Part shown: piece after piece, positions 1-8,811 of the stretch
Layout: each line of letters starts with the position of its first letter
How positions within the stretch are numbered: position 1 is the stretch's first letter
Assembly (NCBI GenBank): GCA_035707805.1
Contig: DASSTS010000036.1
Location: forward strand, 36,012 to 100,011
DNA from: Castellaniella sp035707805
Lineage (GTDB): Bacteria; Pseudomonadota; Gammaproteobacteria; Burkholderiales; Burkholderiaceae_B
DNA: 64,000 bases
Direction: 5' to 3'
Notes under the pieces: model-generated
Database searches by the model: none
What the model was told of the DNA's origin: nothing
What the model saw: only the letters and a program-made list of their open reading frames with translations
Translations under genes and position numbers: made by a program

Positions 1-85
1 TGTCGCCCAAGCCCTTCCGGGGGCCCGCCTCGCCGTTTCCCGCCGCCGGCATCCGCCCTCGGCCGCCGTCCCGCGCCTGTCCCGC

Positions 86-451
86 GTGCTGCGGGCGGCC
101 AGCCTGGCGGCGCTGACCTGGGCAGGGGCCGCCGGGGCCGTGGACCTGAACACGGCCACCCTGGACCAGCTGCGCGGCATTCGCGGCATCGGGCCCAAGA
201 CCGCCCAGGTCATCCTGGACGAGCGTTCCCGGGGTGGCCGCTATCTGTCCTTCGCCGACCTGTCCGACCGGGTGCGGGGCATCGGCCCGCGCCGCGCCCA
301 GGCGCTGCAGTCGGCGGGGCTGACTATCGACGGCGGCGGCACGCGGCTGTCGGGGCAGGGGGCCGCGGCCGCCGCGGCCGGCGGGCCTGCCGGGAAGACG
401 CCCGGCGCCGCCGCGCCCGCGGGCGTCCGGCCGCCGCAGGCAAAGCGCTGA
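86..451 (+). CDS. ComEA-like helix-hairpin-helix DNA-binding protein
   Basis: A short protein of about 121 residues. It starts with a hydrophobic, signal-like stretch ending near AGA, followed by VDLNTATLDQLRGIRGIGPK and then a second GIGPRRAQAL hairpin. This tandem helix-hairpin-helix is typical of ComEA-family periplasmic DNA-binding proteins, which bind incoming DNA without sequence preference. The last 35 residues are a low-complexity Ala/Gly/Pro tail with a basic end. The start is uncertain: GTG at 86 suits the signal peptide, but the frame stays open back to base 2, so the gene could begin outside the window. It is followed by cysM after about 90 bases. The family call is good; a role in natural competence is inferred only. 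Confidence 0.7.
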   Translation: MLRAASLAALTWAGAAGAVDLNTATLDQLRGIRGIGPKTAQVILDERSRGGRYLSFADLSDRVRGIGPRRAQALQSAGLTIDGGGTRLSGQGAAAAAAGGPAGKTPGAAAPAGVRPPQAKR

Positions 452-540
452 TTCACGCCGCGGAGGGCGGCCCGGCATAAGCTTATTACCAGGATTGCCG
501 TGCGCCGTGGGCGGCTTCGGCCGGGTGTATGATTTCGTGC

Positions 541-1446
541 ATGAAAACCTATCCCACCATCGAAGACATCGTCGGCTCGACTCCCCTGGTGCGTCTGCAG
601 CGCCTGCCGGGGGACGCCGGCGACCCCCGCGGCAACGTGATCCTGGCCAAGCTCGAGGGCAACAATCCCGCCGGCTCGGTCAAGGACCGCGCCGCGCTCA
701 GCATGATCCGCCAGGCCGAGGCGCGCGGCGACATCCGGCCCGGCGACACGCTCATCGAGGCCACCAGCGGAAATACCGGGATCGCCCTGGCCATGGCGGC
801 AGCCGTGCGCGGCTACCACATGGTCCTGCTGATGCCGGACAATTCCTCCCAGGAACGCTGCGCGGCCATGACGGCCTACGGGGCCGAGCTCATCCTCACG
901 CCGGCGGCCGAGGGCGGCATGGAATACGCCCGCGACCAGGCGCTGCGCATGCAGGCCGAGGGCCGGGGCGTCGTGCTGGACCAGTTTTCCAACGACGACA
1001 ATCCGCGCGCGCACCGCGAGACCACCGGCCCCGAGATCTGGTCCCAGACGGACGGCCAGGTCACGCATTTCGTCAGCGCCATGGGCACGACGGGCACCAT
1101 CATGGGCGTGGGTTCCTACCTGCGCGAGCGCAACGCCGCCATCCGGGTGATCGGCGCCCAGCCCGCCGAAGGCGCGCACATCCCGGGCATCCGGAAATGG
1201 CCCGAGGCCTACCAGCCGCGCATCTATCATCCGGCCGAGGTCGACGCCTTCGAGCCCATCACCCAGGAACAAGCCGAGACCATGGCCCGCCGCCTGGCGG
1301 CCGAGGAAGGCATCTTCGGGGGGATCTCGTCGGCGGGCGCCGCCGTGGCCGCCCTGCGGGTGGCCGCCACCGTGCGCGACGCCACCATCGTGTTCATCGT
1401 CTGCGACCGGGGCGACCGGTACCTGTCCACCGGCGTCTTCGGCTAA
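541..1446 (+). CDS. cysM: Cysteine synthase B (O-acetylserine sulfhydrylase)
   Basis: A cytoplasmic PLP enzyme that makes cysteine from O-acetylserine and sulfide (CysM enzymes also accept thiosulfate). The N-terminus IEDIVGSTPLVRLQRL is the family signature. NNPAGSVKDRAA carries the Schiff-base lysine, followed by the substrate loop EATSGNTGIALA and the phosphate-binding GTTGTIMG. The length (301 residues) and the short C-terminus, which ends shortly after the FIVCDRGDRYLST motif, fit CysM rather than CysK. I chose the ATG at 541; an in-frame ATG at 529 adds MISC, and neither has a clear ribosome-binding site. The gene is monocistronic and converges on mltB. Confidence 0.93.
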   Translation: MKTYPTIEDIVGSTPLVRLQRLPGDAGDPRGNVILAKLEGNNPAGSVKDRAALSMIRQAEARGDIRPGDTLIEATSGNTGIALAMAAAVRGYHMVLLMPDNSSQERCAAMTAYGAELILTPAAEGGMEYARDQALRMQAEGRGVVLDQFSNDDNPRAHRETTGPEIWSQTDGQVTHFVSAMGTTGTIMGVGSYLRERNAAIRVIGAQPAEGAHIPGIRKWPEAYQPRIYHPAEVDAFEPITQEQAETMARRLAAEEGIFGGISSAGAAVAALRVAATVRDATIVFIVCDRGDRYLSTGVFG

Positions 1447-1490
1447 GCCGCGCAGCGCCCGCCGGCGGAAGCCGGCCGCCGGGCGCGCCC

Positions 1491-2645
1491 TCAGTATCCG
1501 GTCCTGTCCTGGATCGCGCGGGCCAGGTCGGCCACCGACGCGGCGTAGAAATAGCTGCGGTTGTAATGCGTGATGGCGAAGAAATTCGGCGTGACGCAGC
1601 GGTAGTCGTGTGTGTCCCGGATCTCGTCGCGCAGGTCGATCACCCCCAGGGGCTGGGCCTGCCATCCGGCATCGCGGTCCGACAGCGCCTGCGCGCCCGC
1701 GGCCCGCAGGCGCGGCCAGTCGGTGGTGGGCGCCAGGCCGTCCTGGACCAGCGGCGCCGGGTTCGCCGGCAGGCGCACCGGCGCGAACACCGGCACCCCG
1801 CGCACCCAGCCGTGCACCTGCAGGAAATTCCCCACCGAGGCGATGGCGTCATCGACGTCGTTGGCCAGGTCGACCCGGCCGTCGCCGCCCCCGTCCACGG
1901 CATAGCGCATGAGGCTGCCCGGCATGAACTGCGGCAGGCCGATGGCGCCCGCGAACGAGCCCTCCACGGTGTCGGCGTCCAGCATCCCCCGGTGATCCAG
2001 GATGAAGAGGTCCGCCAGCTGGGCCCGGAACATCGCCTGCCGTTCGGGGCGCGAGGGGTCGGGATAGCGGAAGCCGAGCGTGGTCAGCGTGTCCAGCACC
2101 CGGTGGTTTCCCGTGAACTGGCCGTACACCGTCTCGATGCCGATGATGGCGACCAGGATGGACGCCGGCACGCCGGTGCGGGCGCTGACCTGGTCGAGGG
2201 TGCGGCGGTGGGCTTCCCAGAATGCTGCACCGCGTCGGATGCGGATCGGGTCCACGTGGCGCTGGCGGTAGCTGAGCCAGGCGCGGCGGATCCGTCCGTG
2301 GCGCGCCGGCGGGGCCATGAGCTTGACCGCCGTTGCGTTATATTGTGCAGTGCGCAGCAGGGCCTCCACGCGGTCCAGCGGGATGCCGCCGGCCTGCGCC
2401 GTCTGGCGGGCGAAGGCCTCGATCTCGGGCAGCAGCCGCCCGTCCGGGCCGACGAAATCGCCGGGCGCCGCCGGCCCTTGGCCCGGAATTCCGGTTCTGC
2501 TAGAATTAATACGATCGTTTGAAACGATTGTTTGATTTACGGTGCTGCCCGTCTCCGGCATGCGTTGACCGCCTCCGCCGGCGGCGCAGCCCGATAAAAA
2601 CAGGGACGCTACGGCAACTTGCAAAATACGGGTTGGTCTGAACAT
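1491..2645 (-). CDS. mltB: Membrane-bound lytic murein transglycosylase B (lipoprotein)
   Basis: Cleaves peptidoglycan glycan strands to give 1,6-anhydromuropeptides, anchored in the outer membrane. The 384-residue protein starts with a type II signal peptide whose lipobox LSGC is near residue 19. A polar Gln/Asn/Ser linker follows, then an SLT family 3 (MltB) domain. GIETVYGQFTG holds the catalytic glutamate, and IGLPQFMPGSLMRYAVD is the second conserved block. The C-terminus ends at YFYAASVADLARAI, as in other MltB proteins. It is divergent from the deacetylase-family gene, with only 10 bases between start codons. The linker codons at about 2500-2530 are unusually AT-rich and seem to hide a plus-strand promoter (see that entry). 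Confidence 0.92.
   Translation of the reverse strand: MFRPTRILQVAVASLFLSGCAAGGGGQRMPETGSTVNQTIVSNDRINSSRTGIPGQGPAAPGDFVGPDGRLLPEIEAFARQTAQAGGIPLDRVEALLRTAQYNATAVKLMAPPARHGRIRRAWLSYRQRHVDPIRIRRGAAFWEAHRRTLDQVSARTGVPASILVAIIGIETVYGQFTGNHRVLDTLTTLGFRYPDPSRPERQAMFRAQLADLFILDHRGMLDADTVEGSFAGAIGLPQFMPGSLMRYAVDGGGDGRVDLANDVDDAIASVGNFLQVHGWVRGVPVFAPVRLPANPAPLVQDGLAPTTDWPRLRAAGAQALSDRDAGWQAQPLGVIDLRDEIRDTHDYRCVTPNFFAITHYNRSYFYAASVADLARAIQDRTGY
2478..2528 (+). promoter_or_regulatory. Candidate extended -10 promoter with palindrome, inside mltB
   Basis: Plus-strand TTGGCC at 2478-2483 is followed after 17 bases by TGCTAGAAT (extended -10, hexamer 2501-2506). Immediately downstream is the palindrome ATCGTTT-G-AAACGAT (2514-2528). 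The elements lie in the AT-rich linker codons of mltB and point at the deacetylase-family gene starting at 2656. Transcripts would carry a leader of about 140 bases antisense to the mltB start. This rests on sequence pattern only. Confidence 0.4.
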
Positions 2646-2655
2646 AATCGCCCTT

Positions 2656-3579
2656 ATGGAGACGCTCTATATTACTCATCCCGCCTGCCGCCTGCATGAA
2701 ATGGGTGCGTGGCACCCTGAATCGCCCATGCGCCTGGATGCGGTGGCCGACCAGATGGTCGCCAGCGGCTTGATGGACTTCCTGTCTTCCATGCAGGCCC
2801 GTCCGGCCGGCGCCGCCGACGTGCTGCGGGTGCATACTCCCGAATACCTGGCATTCCTGCGCCAGCATGCGCCGGCCCATGGATATTTTCCGATCGACCC
2901 CGACACGATCATGAATCCCGACACGCTGCAGGCCGCCTGGGCGGCCGCCGGGGCGGGCATGACGGCGCTGGACGAGATCCTGGCGGGGCGCGCGCAGACG
3001 GCGTTCTGCGCGATCCGCCCGCCGGGCCACCACGCCCGGCCCGGCCAGGCCCTGGGATTCTGCTTCTTCAACAACATCGCCATCGCCGCCCGCTATGCCC
3101 TGGACCACCATGGGCTCGAGCGCGTGGCGATCGTCGATTTCGACGTGCATCACGGCAACGGCACCGAGGAAGTCTTCCTGCACGAAGACCGGGTCATGAT
3201 GTGCAGCTTCTATCAATATCCGCTGTTTCCTGACACCCGCCAGGACGATCCCGGGCCCAACATGATCAATGTGCCCGTGGACGCCTATTCCGACGGCGAG
3301 GTGGTGCGCGACATCGCCACGCAGCGCTGGCTGCCGGCGCTGCGCGCCTTCCGGCCGCAACTGATCCTGGTGTCGGCGGGGTTCGACGCCCATCGCGAGG
3401 ACGACATGGGCAGCCTGAAACTGGTCGAGGCGGATTACGCCTGGATCACCGAACGTCTGGTCGAGGTGGCCGCCGAATCCGCTCAGGGGCGGATCGTCAG
3501 CTTCCTGGAAGGCGGTTATGACCTGTCCGCCCTGGGGCGCAGCGCCGTGGCGCATGTGCGGGCGCTGGGGGGTTACTGA
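2656..3579 (+). CDS. Histone deacetylase family protein (acetylpolyamine amidohydrolase / AcuC-like)
   Basis: A 307-residue zinc-dependent deacetylase of the arginase/HDAC fold. Visible motifs in order: HPACRLHEMGAWHPE at the start, IRPPGHHA with the tandem catalytic histidines, DFDVHHGNGTEEVF with the zinc Asp and His ligands, and SAGFDAHREDDMG with the second zinc Asp. The family includes acetylpolyamine and acetoin-utilisation deacetylases and bacterial lysine deacetylases; the substrate cannot be read from sequence. It sits just upstream of etfBA, a conserved neighbourhood in Burkholderiales as I recall. No good ribosome-binding site precedes the ATG, so the start is chosen from the conserved N-terminus. 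Confidence 0.9.
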   Translation: METLYITHPACRLHEMGAWHPESPMRLDAVADQMVASGLMDFLSSMQARPAGAADVLRVHTPEYLAFLRQHAPAHGYFPIDPDTIMNPDTLQAAWAAAGAGMTALDEILAGRAQTAFCAIRPPGHHARPGQALGFCFFNNIAIAARYALDHHGLERVAIVDFDVHHGNGTEEVFLHEDRVMMCSFYQYPLFPDTRQDDPGPNMINVPVDAYSDGEVVRDIATQRWLPALRAFRPQLILVSAGFDAHREDDMGSLKLVEADYAWITERLVEVAAESAQGRIVSFLEGGYDLSALGRSAVAHVRALGGY

Positions 3580-3656
3580 GGCATGCGTCCGATCCGGCAT
3601 TTCCGCCGCCAGACGACGCCTGCATTCCCTTTTCTTTTCATTCTGGAGTTAGCTCG

Positions 3657-4406
3657 ATGAAGGTCCTGGTACCGGTCAAGCGCGTCGTTGACTTTAACGT
3701 CAAGGTGCGCGTGAAGTCCGATCACACTGGCGTGGACACCGCCAACGTCAAAATGTCCATGAATCCGTTCGACGAGATTGCCGTCGAGGAAGCCACGCGG
3801 CTGAAGGAAAAAGGCGCGGCCTCCGAGGTCGTGGCCGTGTCGTGCGGGGTGGCCCAGTGCCAGGAGACCCTGCGCACCGCGATGGCGATCGGCGCCGACC
3901 GCGGCATTCTGGTGCAGACCGATGCCGAGCTGCAGCCGCTGGCGGTGGCCAAGATCCTGGCCGCGCTGGTGCAAAAGGAACAGCCGCAGCTGGTGATCCT
4001 GGGCAAGCAGGCGATCGACGACGACGCCAACCAGACCGGCCAGATGCTGGCCGCGCTGCTGGACTGGCCGCAGGCCACCAATGCCAGCAAGGTCGAGGTG
4101 CAGGGCGATCGCGTGCAGGTCACGCGCGAGGTCGATGGCGGCCTGGAGACCCTCAGCCTGGCGCTGCCGGCCGTGGTGACGACCGACCTGCGCCTGAACG
4201 AGCCGCGCTACGTGACGCTGCCCAACATCATGAAGGCCAAGAAAAAGCCGCTGGAGACCGTCACCCCGGCCGATCTGTCGGTCGATGCGGCGCCGCGCCT
4301 GAAGACGCTGAAGGTGAGCGAACCCGCCGCGCGCTCGGCGGGCGTGATGGTGCCCGACGTGGCGGCCCTGGTGGACAAACTGAAAAACGAAGCGAAGGTG
4401 GTCTGA
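3657..4406 (+). CDS. etfB: Electron transfer flavoprotein, beta subunit
   Basis: Beta subunit of the soluble ETF heterodimer, which takes electrons from acyl-CoA dehydrogenases and passes them to ETF:ubiquinone oxidoreductase. The start MKVLVPVKRVVDFNVKVRVK is diagnostic. GKQAIDDDANQTGQM is the AMP/ETF-partner region, and NEPRYVTLPNIMKAKKK is the conserved recognition loop that docks on dehydrogenases. At 249 residues it has the standard length. GGAGTTAG precedes the ATG. The stop codon abuts the etfA start (ATG at 4407), so the two are translationally coupled. The acyl-CoA dehydrogenase at 5434 is the likely electron donor. Confidence 0.97.
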   Translation: MKVLVPVKRVVDFNVKVRVKSDHTGVDTANVKMSMNPFDEIAVEEATRLKEKGAASEVVAVSCGVAQCQETLRTAMAIGADRGILVQTDAELQPLAVAKILAALVQKEQPQLVILGKQAIDDDANQTGQMLAALLDWPQATNASKVEVQGDRVQVTREVDGGLETLSLALPAVVTTDLRLNEPRYVTLPNIMKAKKKPLETVTPADLSVDAAPRLKTLKVSEPAARSAGVMVPDVAALVDKLKNEAKVV

Positions 4407-5336
<930 letters not shown>

Positions 5337-5433
5337 TCCTCGCGCCGCAGGCGGGCCCCGCACCGCGGGGCCCGAATCGTTTCACGCGGCCAGGCCGGCT
5401 TGCCGGCCGCTTGCCGCCCCTACAGGAATGGTC

Positions 5434-7245
5434 ATGACATATCAGGTTCCCACTCAGGATATCCGGTTCGTGCTGCGCGAGCTGGCGGATCTGCACGGCG
5501 TGCTCGAGTTGCCCGGCTACGAAGAGGTCTCGGAAGACCTCGTGGACGCCGTGCTGGAGGAAAACGCCCGCTTCGTCGAGCAGGAGATCGCGCCGCTGAA
5601 CCGCGCCGGCGACACACAGCCGGCGCAATGGCGGGACGGCGCCGTGCGCACGACCCCGGGATTCCGGGAGGCGTTCCAGGCCTTCGTGCAGGGCGGGTGG
5701 CAGGGCCTGCCGCATGACGTGGAATACGGCGGGCAGGGCCTGCCCAAGCTCGTCGCCGCGCCGGTCATGGAGAGCGTCAATGCCGGCAATCTCGCGTTCT
5801 CGCTGTGTCCGCTGCTGACCGACGGCGTGATTGAGGCCCTGTCCATCGTGGGATCGCAGGCGCAAAAGGCCCGCTACATCCCGCCGCTGCTGGAAGGCCG
5901 CTGGACGGGCACCATGAACCTGACCGAACCCCAGGCGGGCTCGGACCTGGCGCTGCTGAAGACCCGGGCCGCGCCCCAGGAAGACGGCAGCTACCGCATC
6001 ACCGGCCAGAAGATCTTCATCACCTATGGGGATCACGACATGGCCGAGAACATCATCCACCTGGTGCTGGCCCGCACCCCGGACGCGCCCAAGGGCGTGA
6101 AGGGCATTTCCCTGTTCATCGTGCCCAAGTTCCTGGTGAACGAGGACGGCAGCCTGGGCGCGCGCAACGACGTCTACTGCGCCTCGCTGGAACACAAGCT
6201 GGGCATCCACGGCAGCCCCACGGCCGTGCTGCTGTACGGCTCGGGCAAAGGCGACGTGGGCGAGGGCGCCGTCGGCTACCTGATCGGCGAGGAGAACCGC
6301 GGCCTGGAAGCCATGTTCATCATGATGAATGCGGCCCGCTACGCGGTGGGCCTGCAGGGGGTGGCGCTGTCCGAGCGCGCGCTGCAGCACGCGGCCGCCT
6401 ATGCGGCCGAGCGCGTCCAGGGCAATGCGCTCGAGGGATCCGCCGGGCCGGTGCCGATCAACCGCCACCCGGACGTCGCCCGCATGCTGGGGGTGATGCG
6501 CGGCCTGACGGAAGGCGCGCGGGCGGTGGCGTACGTGGCCGCCGGATACCGCGACAGGGCGGCCCGCGCGGCCGACGAGGCGGCCCGGGCCGAGGCGCGG
6601 GCGGTCTACGAATACTGCGTCCCCATCGTCAAGGCCTTTTCCACCGAATCCTCGGTCGAGGTGGCGTCCCTGGGCGTGCAGGTGCACGGCGGTATGGGCT
6701 TCATCGAGGAAACCGGCGCGGCCCAGTACTATCGAGACGCCCGGATCCTGCCCATCTACGAGGGCACCACGGCGATCCAGGCCAACGATTTCATCGGCCG
6801 CAAGATCGTGCGCGACGGCGGCGCGGTGGCGCGCGGCCAGATCGCCGGCATGCGGGACACCGTGGCGGCCCTGCGGGCAGCCGGGGGAGACCATGCGCAG
6901 GCGCTGGAGCTGATCGCGCGCCGCCTGGAGGACGCGGCCGGCGCGTATGAGGCGGCCGTGGCCTTTGTCCTGGCGCACGTCCGGGAGGACGTCCGGGGCG
7001 TGTTCGCCGGCAGCGTGCCGTGCCTGATGCTGGCCGGCACGGCCCACGCCGGCTGGCAGCTGGGGCGGGCCGCGCTGGCCGCGGACGGCGCCATCCGGGC
7101 GGGGTCCACCGATCCCTTCCATGCCGGCAAGATCGCCACGGCGGTCCAGTATGCCGTGCACGTCCTGCCGCGCGCCGCGGCCCTGGGCGCCGCGATCGGC
7201 GAAGGGGTCCTGGCGGACCGCTATGGCGAACCGGCGCGGATATAG
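5434..7245 (+). CDS. Acyl-CoA dehydrogenase (long form, about 600 residues)
   Basis: FAD enzyme that oxidises an acyl-CoA to the trans-2-enoyl-CoA, delivering electrons to the ETF encoded just upstream. MNLTEPQAGSDLA and GQKIFITYGDHDM are the middle-domain substrate/FAD motifs. GVQVHGGMGFIEETGAAQYYRD and PIYEGTTAIQANDFIGRK are the C-terminal signatures. At 603 residues it belongs to the longer class with an extra C-terminal helical domain (DmdC/AcdB-like), not the usual 380-residue type. I start at ATG 5434 because AGGA at 5424-5427 is correctly spaced for it and touches the other ATG at 5428. The substrate chain length is unknown. Confidence 0.93.
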   Translation: MTYQVPTQDIRFVLRELADLHGVLELPGYEEVSEDLVDAVLEENARFVEQEIAPLNRAGDTQPAQWRDGAVRTTPGFREAFQAFVQGGWQGLPHDVEYGGQGLPKLVAAPVMESVNAGNLAFSLCPLLTDGVIEALSIVGSQAQKARYIPPLLEGRWTGTMNLTEPQAGSDLALLKTRAAPQEDGSYRITGQKIFITYGDHDMAENIIHLVLARTPDAPKGVKGISLFIVPKFLVNEDGSLGARNDVYCASLEHKLGIHGSPTAVLLYGSGKGDVGEGAVGYLIGEENRGLEAMFIMMNAARYAVGLQGVALSERALQHAAAYAAERVQGNALEGSAGPVPINRHPDVARMLGVMRGLTEGARAVAYVAAGYRDRAARAADEAARAEARAVYEYCVPIVKAFSTESSVEVASLGVQVHGGMGFIEETGAAQYYRDARILPIYEGTTAIQANDFIGRKIVRDGGAVARGQIAGMRDTVAALRAAGGDHAQALELIARRLEDAAGAYEAAVAFVLAHVREDVRGVFAGSVPCLMLAGTAHAGWQLGRAALAADGAIRAGSTDPFHAGKIATAVQYAVHVLPRAAALGAAIGEGVLADRYGEPARI

Positions 7246-7357
7246 TTATAACGGAGTTGTATTTTTACGGAGTCCTTTATTCTGCAAGAATCTTAAGCAT
7301 CTAAACCAGTTCGCCGCCCGGATTCCCCGTGGCGGCGGATCCTTGAAGGAGCAGCTG

Positions 7358-7999
7358 ATGGCCGCGTTGCGTCTGGGCGATGTCGCCCCCGATTTCGAAC
7401 AAGAATCGTCCCTGGGAAAAATCAAGTTTCACGAGTGGCTGGGTGACAGTTGGGGGGTGCTGTTCTCCCATCCGGCCGACTTCACGCCGGTGTGCACGAC
7501 CGAACTGGGCTATACCGCCATCGTCTCGGGCGAGTTCGCCAAGCGCGGCGCCAAGGTCATCGCGGTGTCCGTCGACGGCAAGCAGTCGCATATCGACTGG
7601 ATCAAGGACATCAACGATACCCAGAAGACGGACGTGCAGTATCCGATCCTGGCCGACGAGGACCGCAAGGTCGCGACGCTCTACGACATGATCCACCCGA
7701 ATGCCAGTACGACGGCGACGGTGCGTTCCGTGTTCGTCATCGATCCGAACAAGAAAGTCCGCTTGATCCTGACCTATCCCGCCAGCACGGGCCGCAATTT
7801 TGACGAGATCCTGCGGGCGCTGGATTCCATTCAGCTCACCGACAACTACAGCGTCGCCACGCCGGTGAACTGGAAGCCGGGCGAGGACGTCATCATCGCG
7901 CCGTCCATCAAGGACCCCGCCGTGCTGAAGGAAAAATTCCCCAAGGGCTACCAGGAAGTCCGCCCCTACCTGCGCACCACCCCGCAGCCGGACCGCTGA
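7358..7999 (+). CDS. 1-Cys peroxiredoxin (Prx6 / LsfA type)
   Basis: A thiol peroxidase of 213 residues that reduces hydrogen peroxide and organic hydroperoxides. The peroxidatic cysteine is in DFTPVCTTELG, and LFSHPADFTPVC is the Prx6 signature. The long C-terminal arm (LTDNYSVATPVNWKPGEDVIIAP) is characteristic of the 1-Cys group, which needs an external thiol for recycling. The open frame runs upstream to 7121, but that part overlaps the acyl-CoA dehydrogenase. The ATG at 7358 has GAAGGAG well placed before it. The upstream 110 bases are AT-rich and contain ACGGAGT twice (7251 and 7267), possibly regulatory. A strong terminator follows. Confidence 0.93.
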   Translation: MAALRLGDVAPDFEQESSLGKIKFHEWLGDSWGVLFSHPADFTPVCTTELGYTAIVSGEFAKRGAKVIAVSVDGKQSHIDWIKDINDTQKTDVQYPILADEDRKVATLYDMIHPNASTTATVRSVFVIDPNKKVRLILTYPASTGRNFDEILRALDSIQLTDNYSVATPVNWKPGEDVIIAPSIKDPAVLKEKFPKGYQEVRPYLRTTPQPDR

Positions 8000-8013
8000 T
8001 CCGCAAGAGCGGC

Positions 8014-8047
8014 ACAAACCCGGGCCCAGGCCCGGGTTTGTCTTTTC
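8014..8047 (+). terminator. Rho-independent terminator of the peroxiredoxin gene
   Basis: ACAAACCCGGGCC (8014-8026) pairs perfectly with GGCCCGGGTTTGT (8029-8041), followed by TCTTTT. It lies 14 bases after the peroxiredoxin stop codon. Confidence 0.85.
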
Positions 8048-8108
8048 CGGGCCACGAAAGGTCCGGGCCGGCGAGCGGAGGGCTTGCATCCGGAACTGAT
8101 GTTTTGTA

Positions 8109-8137
8109 CAGTATTCATATACTGGATGAAAACACAG
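8109..8137 (+). promoter_or_regulatory. Palindrome and LexA-like box upstream of the 30-residue peptide gene
   Basis: Two overlapping elements. CAGTAT-TCAT-ATACTG (8109-8124) is a perfect 6-bp inverted repeat. CTGG-N8-ACAG (8122-8137, inside TACTGGATGAAAACACAGCA) differs at one position from the CTGT-N8-ACAG LexA consensus of beta- and gammaproteobacteria. TATACT at 8118-8123 would make a good -10. The start codon of the small gene is 31 bases downstream. That LexA binds here is inferred. Confidence 0.35.
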
Positions 8138-8167
8138 CATAGATCCCCCCGGATCCGGAGACCTCCC

Positions 8168-8260
8168 ATGAAAAACGCGACGAAAGACATACTGATGGTA
8201 CTGATGTGGGCCGCCATGATTCCCGGCCTGATGTGGTTCGGCGCCGCCGTTGGGTTCTGA
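8168..8260 (+). CDS. Small hydrophobic single-span membrane peptide (30 residues)
   Basis: Reading from ATG 8168 gives MKNATKDILMVLMWAAMIPG followed by ten residues ending in GAAVGF. The N-terminus is short and charged, followed by one transmembrane helix of about 20 residues rich in Met and Trp. CGGAG sits 9-13 bases before the ATG. It lies alone between the peroxiredoxin terminator and the rplS promoter. I do not recognise a characterised family. The size and layout recall SOS-regulated membrane peptides such as TisB, and an upstream element resembles a LexA box, but the sequence itself is not TisB-like. It could equally be a small subunit of a membrane complex. Coding is supported by the ribosome-binding site and membrane-like composition only. 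Confidence 0.5.
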   Translation: MKNATKDILMVLMWAAMIPGLMWFGAAVGF

Positions 8261-8271
8261 TCGGCGCGTTC

Positions 8272-8280
8272 TGATATAAT
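8272..8280 (+). promoter_or_regulatory. Extended -10 promoter for rplS
   Basis: TGATATAAT contains the perfect -10 hexamer TATAAT (8275-8280) with the extended TGn. No good -35 is visible. The expected start near 8287 leaves a leader of about 68 bases before the rplS GTG, so rplS appears to be transcribed on its own. Confidence 0.6.
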
Positions 8281-8354
8281 CCCGTGTTTACCGCATCCTC
8301 TGGCCGGCGCCTAATTCATCGTACAGCCGCGTCCAAGATGCCTCGGAGCCCACA

Positions 8355-8726
8355 GTGAATCTGATCGAAACCATTGAACAAGAAGAAATCGCGCGCCTGA
8401 CCGAAGGCCGCACCATTCCCGAATTCGCCCCCGGCGATACGGTCGTGGTCAGCGTGAACGTCGTCGAAGGCTCGCGCAAGCGCGCCCAGGCCTACGAAGG
8501 CGTGGTCATCGCCCGCCGCAACCGCGGCCTGAATTCCGCGTTCACCGTGCGCAAGATCTCGTCCGGCGAAGCCGTCGAACGTACGTTCCAGCTGTATTCC
8601 CCGCAGATCGCCTCGATCGAGGTCAAGCGCCGGGGCGACGTCCGCCGTGCTAAGCTCTACTATCTGCGCGGCCGCACGGGCAAGGCCGCCCGCATCAAGG
8701 AAAAGCTGGTTCGCAAGTCCGCCTGA
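8355..8726 (+). CDS. rplS: 50S ribosomal protein L19
   Basis: Large-subunit protein at the 30S-50S interface. The 123-residue sequence has the family start (LIETIEQEEI), the VVVSVNVVEGSRKRAQAYEG block, FTVRKISSGEAVERTF and the RRGDVRRAKLYYLRGRTGKAARI end. The start is GTG at 8355. In many proteobacteria rplS ends the rpsP-rimM-trmD-rplS operon. Here it is preceded by a small peptide gene and its own promoter, and none of the other three lies in the window upstream. A terminator follows directly. Confidence 0.97.
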   Translation: MNLIETIEQEEIARLTEGRTIPEFAPGDTVVVSVNVVEGSRKRAQAYEGVVIARRNRGLNSAFTVRKISSGEAVERTFQLYSPQIASIEVKRRGDVRRAKLYYLRGRTGKAARIKEKLVRKSA

Positions 8727-8748
8727 TCCAGGCGACGCTGCACGGCCC

Positions 8749-8780
8749 AAAGGCACCCGACAGGGTGCCTTTGTCTTTGG
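8749..8780 (+). terminator. Rho-independent terminator after rplS
   Basis: AAAGGCACCC (8749-8758) and GGGTGCCTTT (8763-8772) form a perfect 10-bp stem with loop GACA, followed by GTCTTT. It lies 22 bases after the rplS stop. Confidence 0.85.
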
Positions 8781-8811
8781 TGCGGGGGGGCGTGTCCGCG
8801 CCGGCTTCAGG

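Noticed and set aside
7246..7357. Promoter and direct repeats upstream of the peroxiredoxin gene.
   Set aside because: TTGTAT with TATTCT has only a 15-base spacer; the two ACGGAGT copies are suggestive but not enough for a call.
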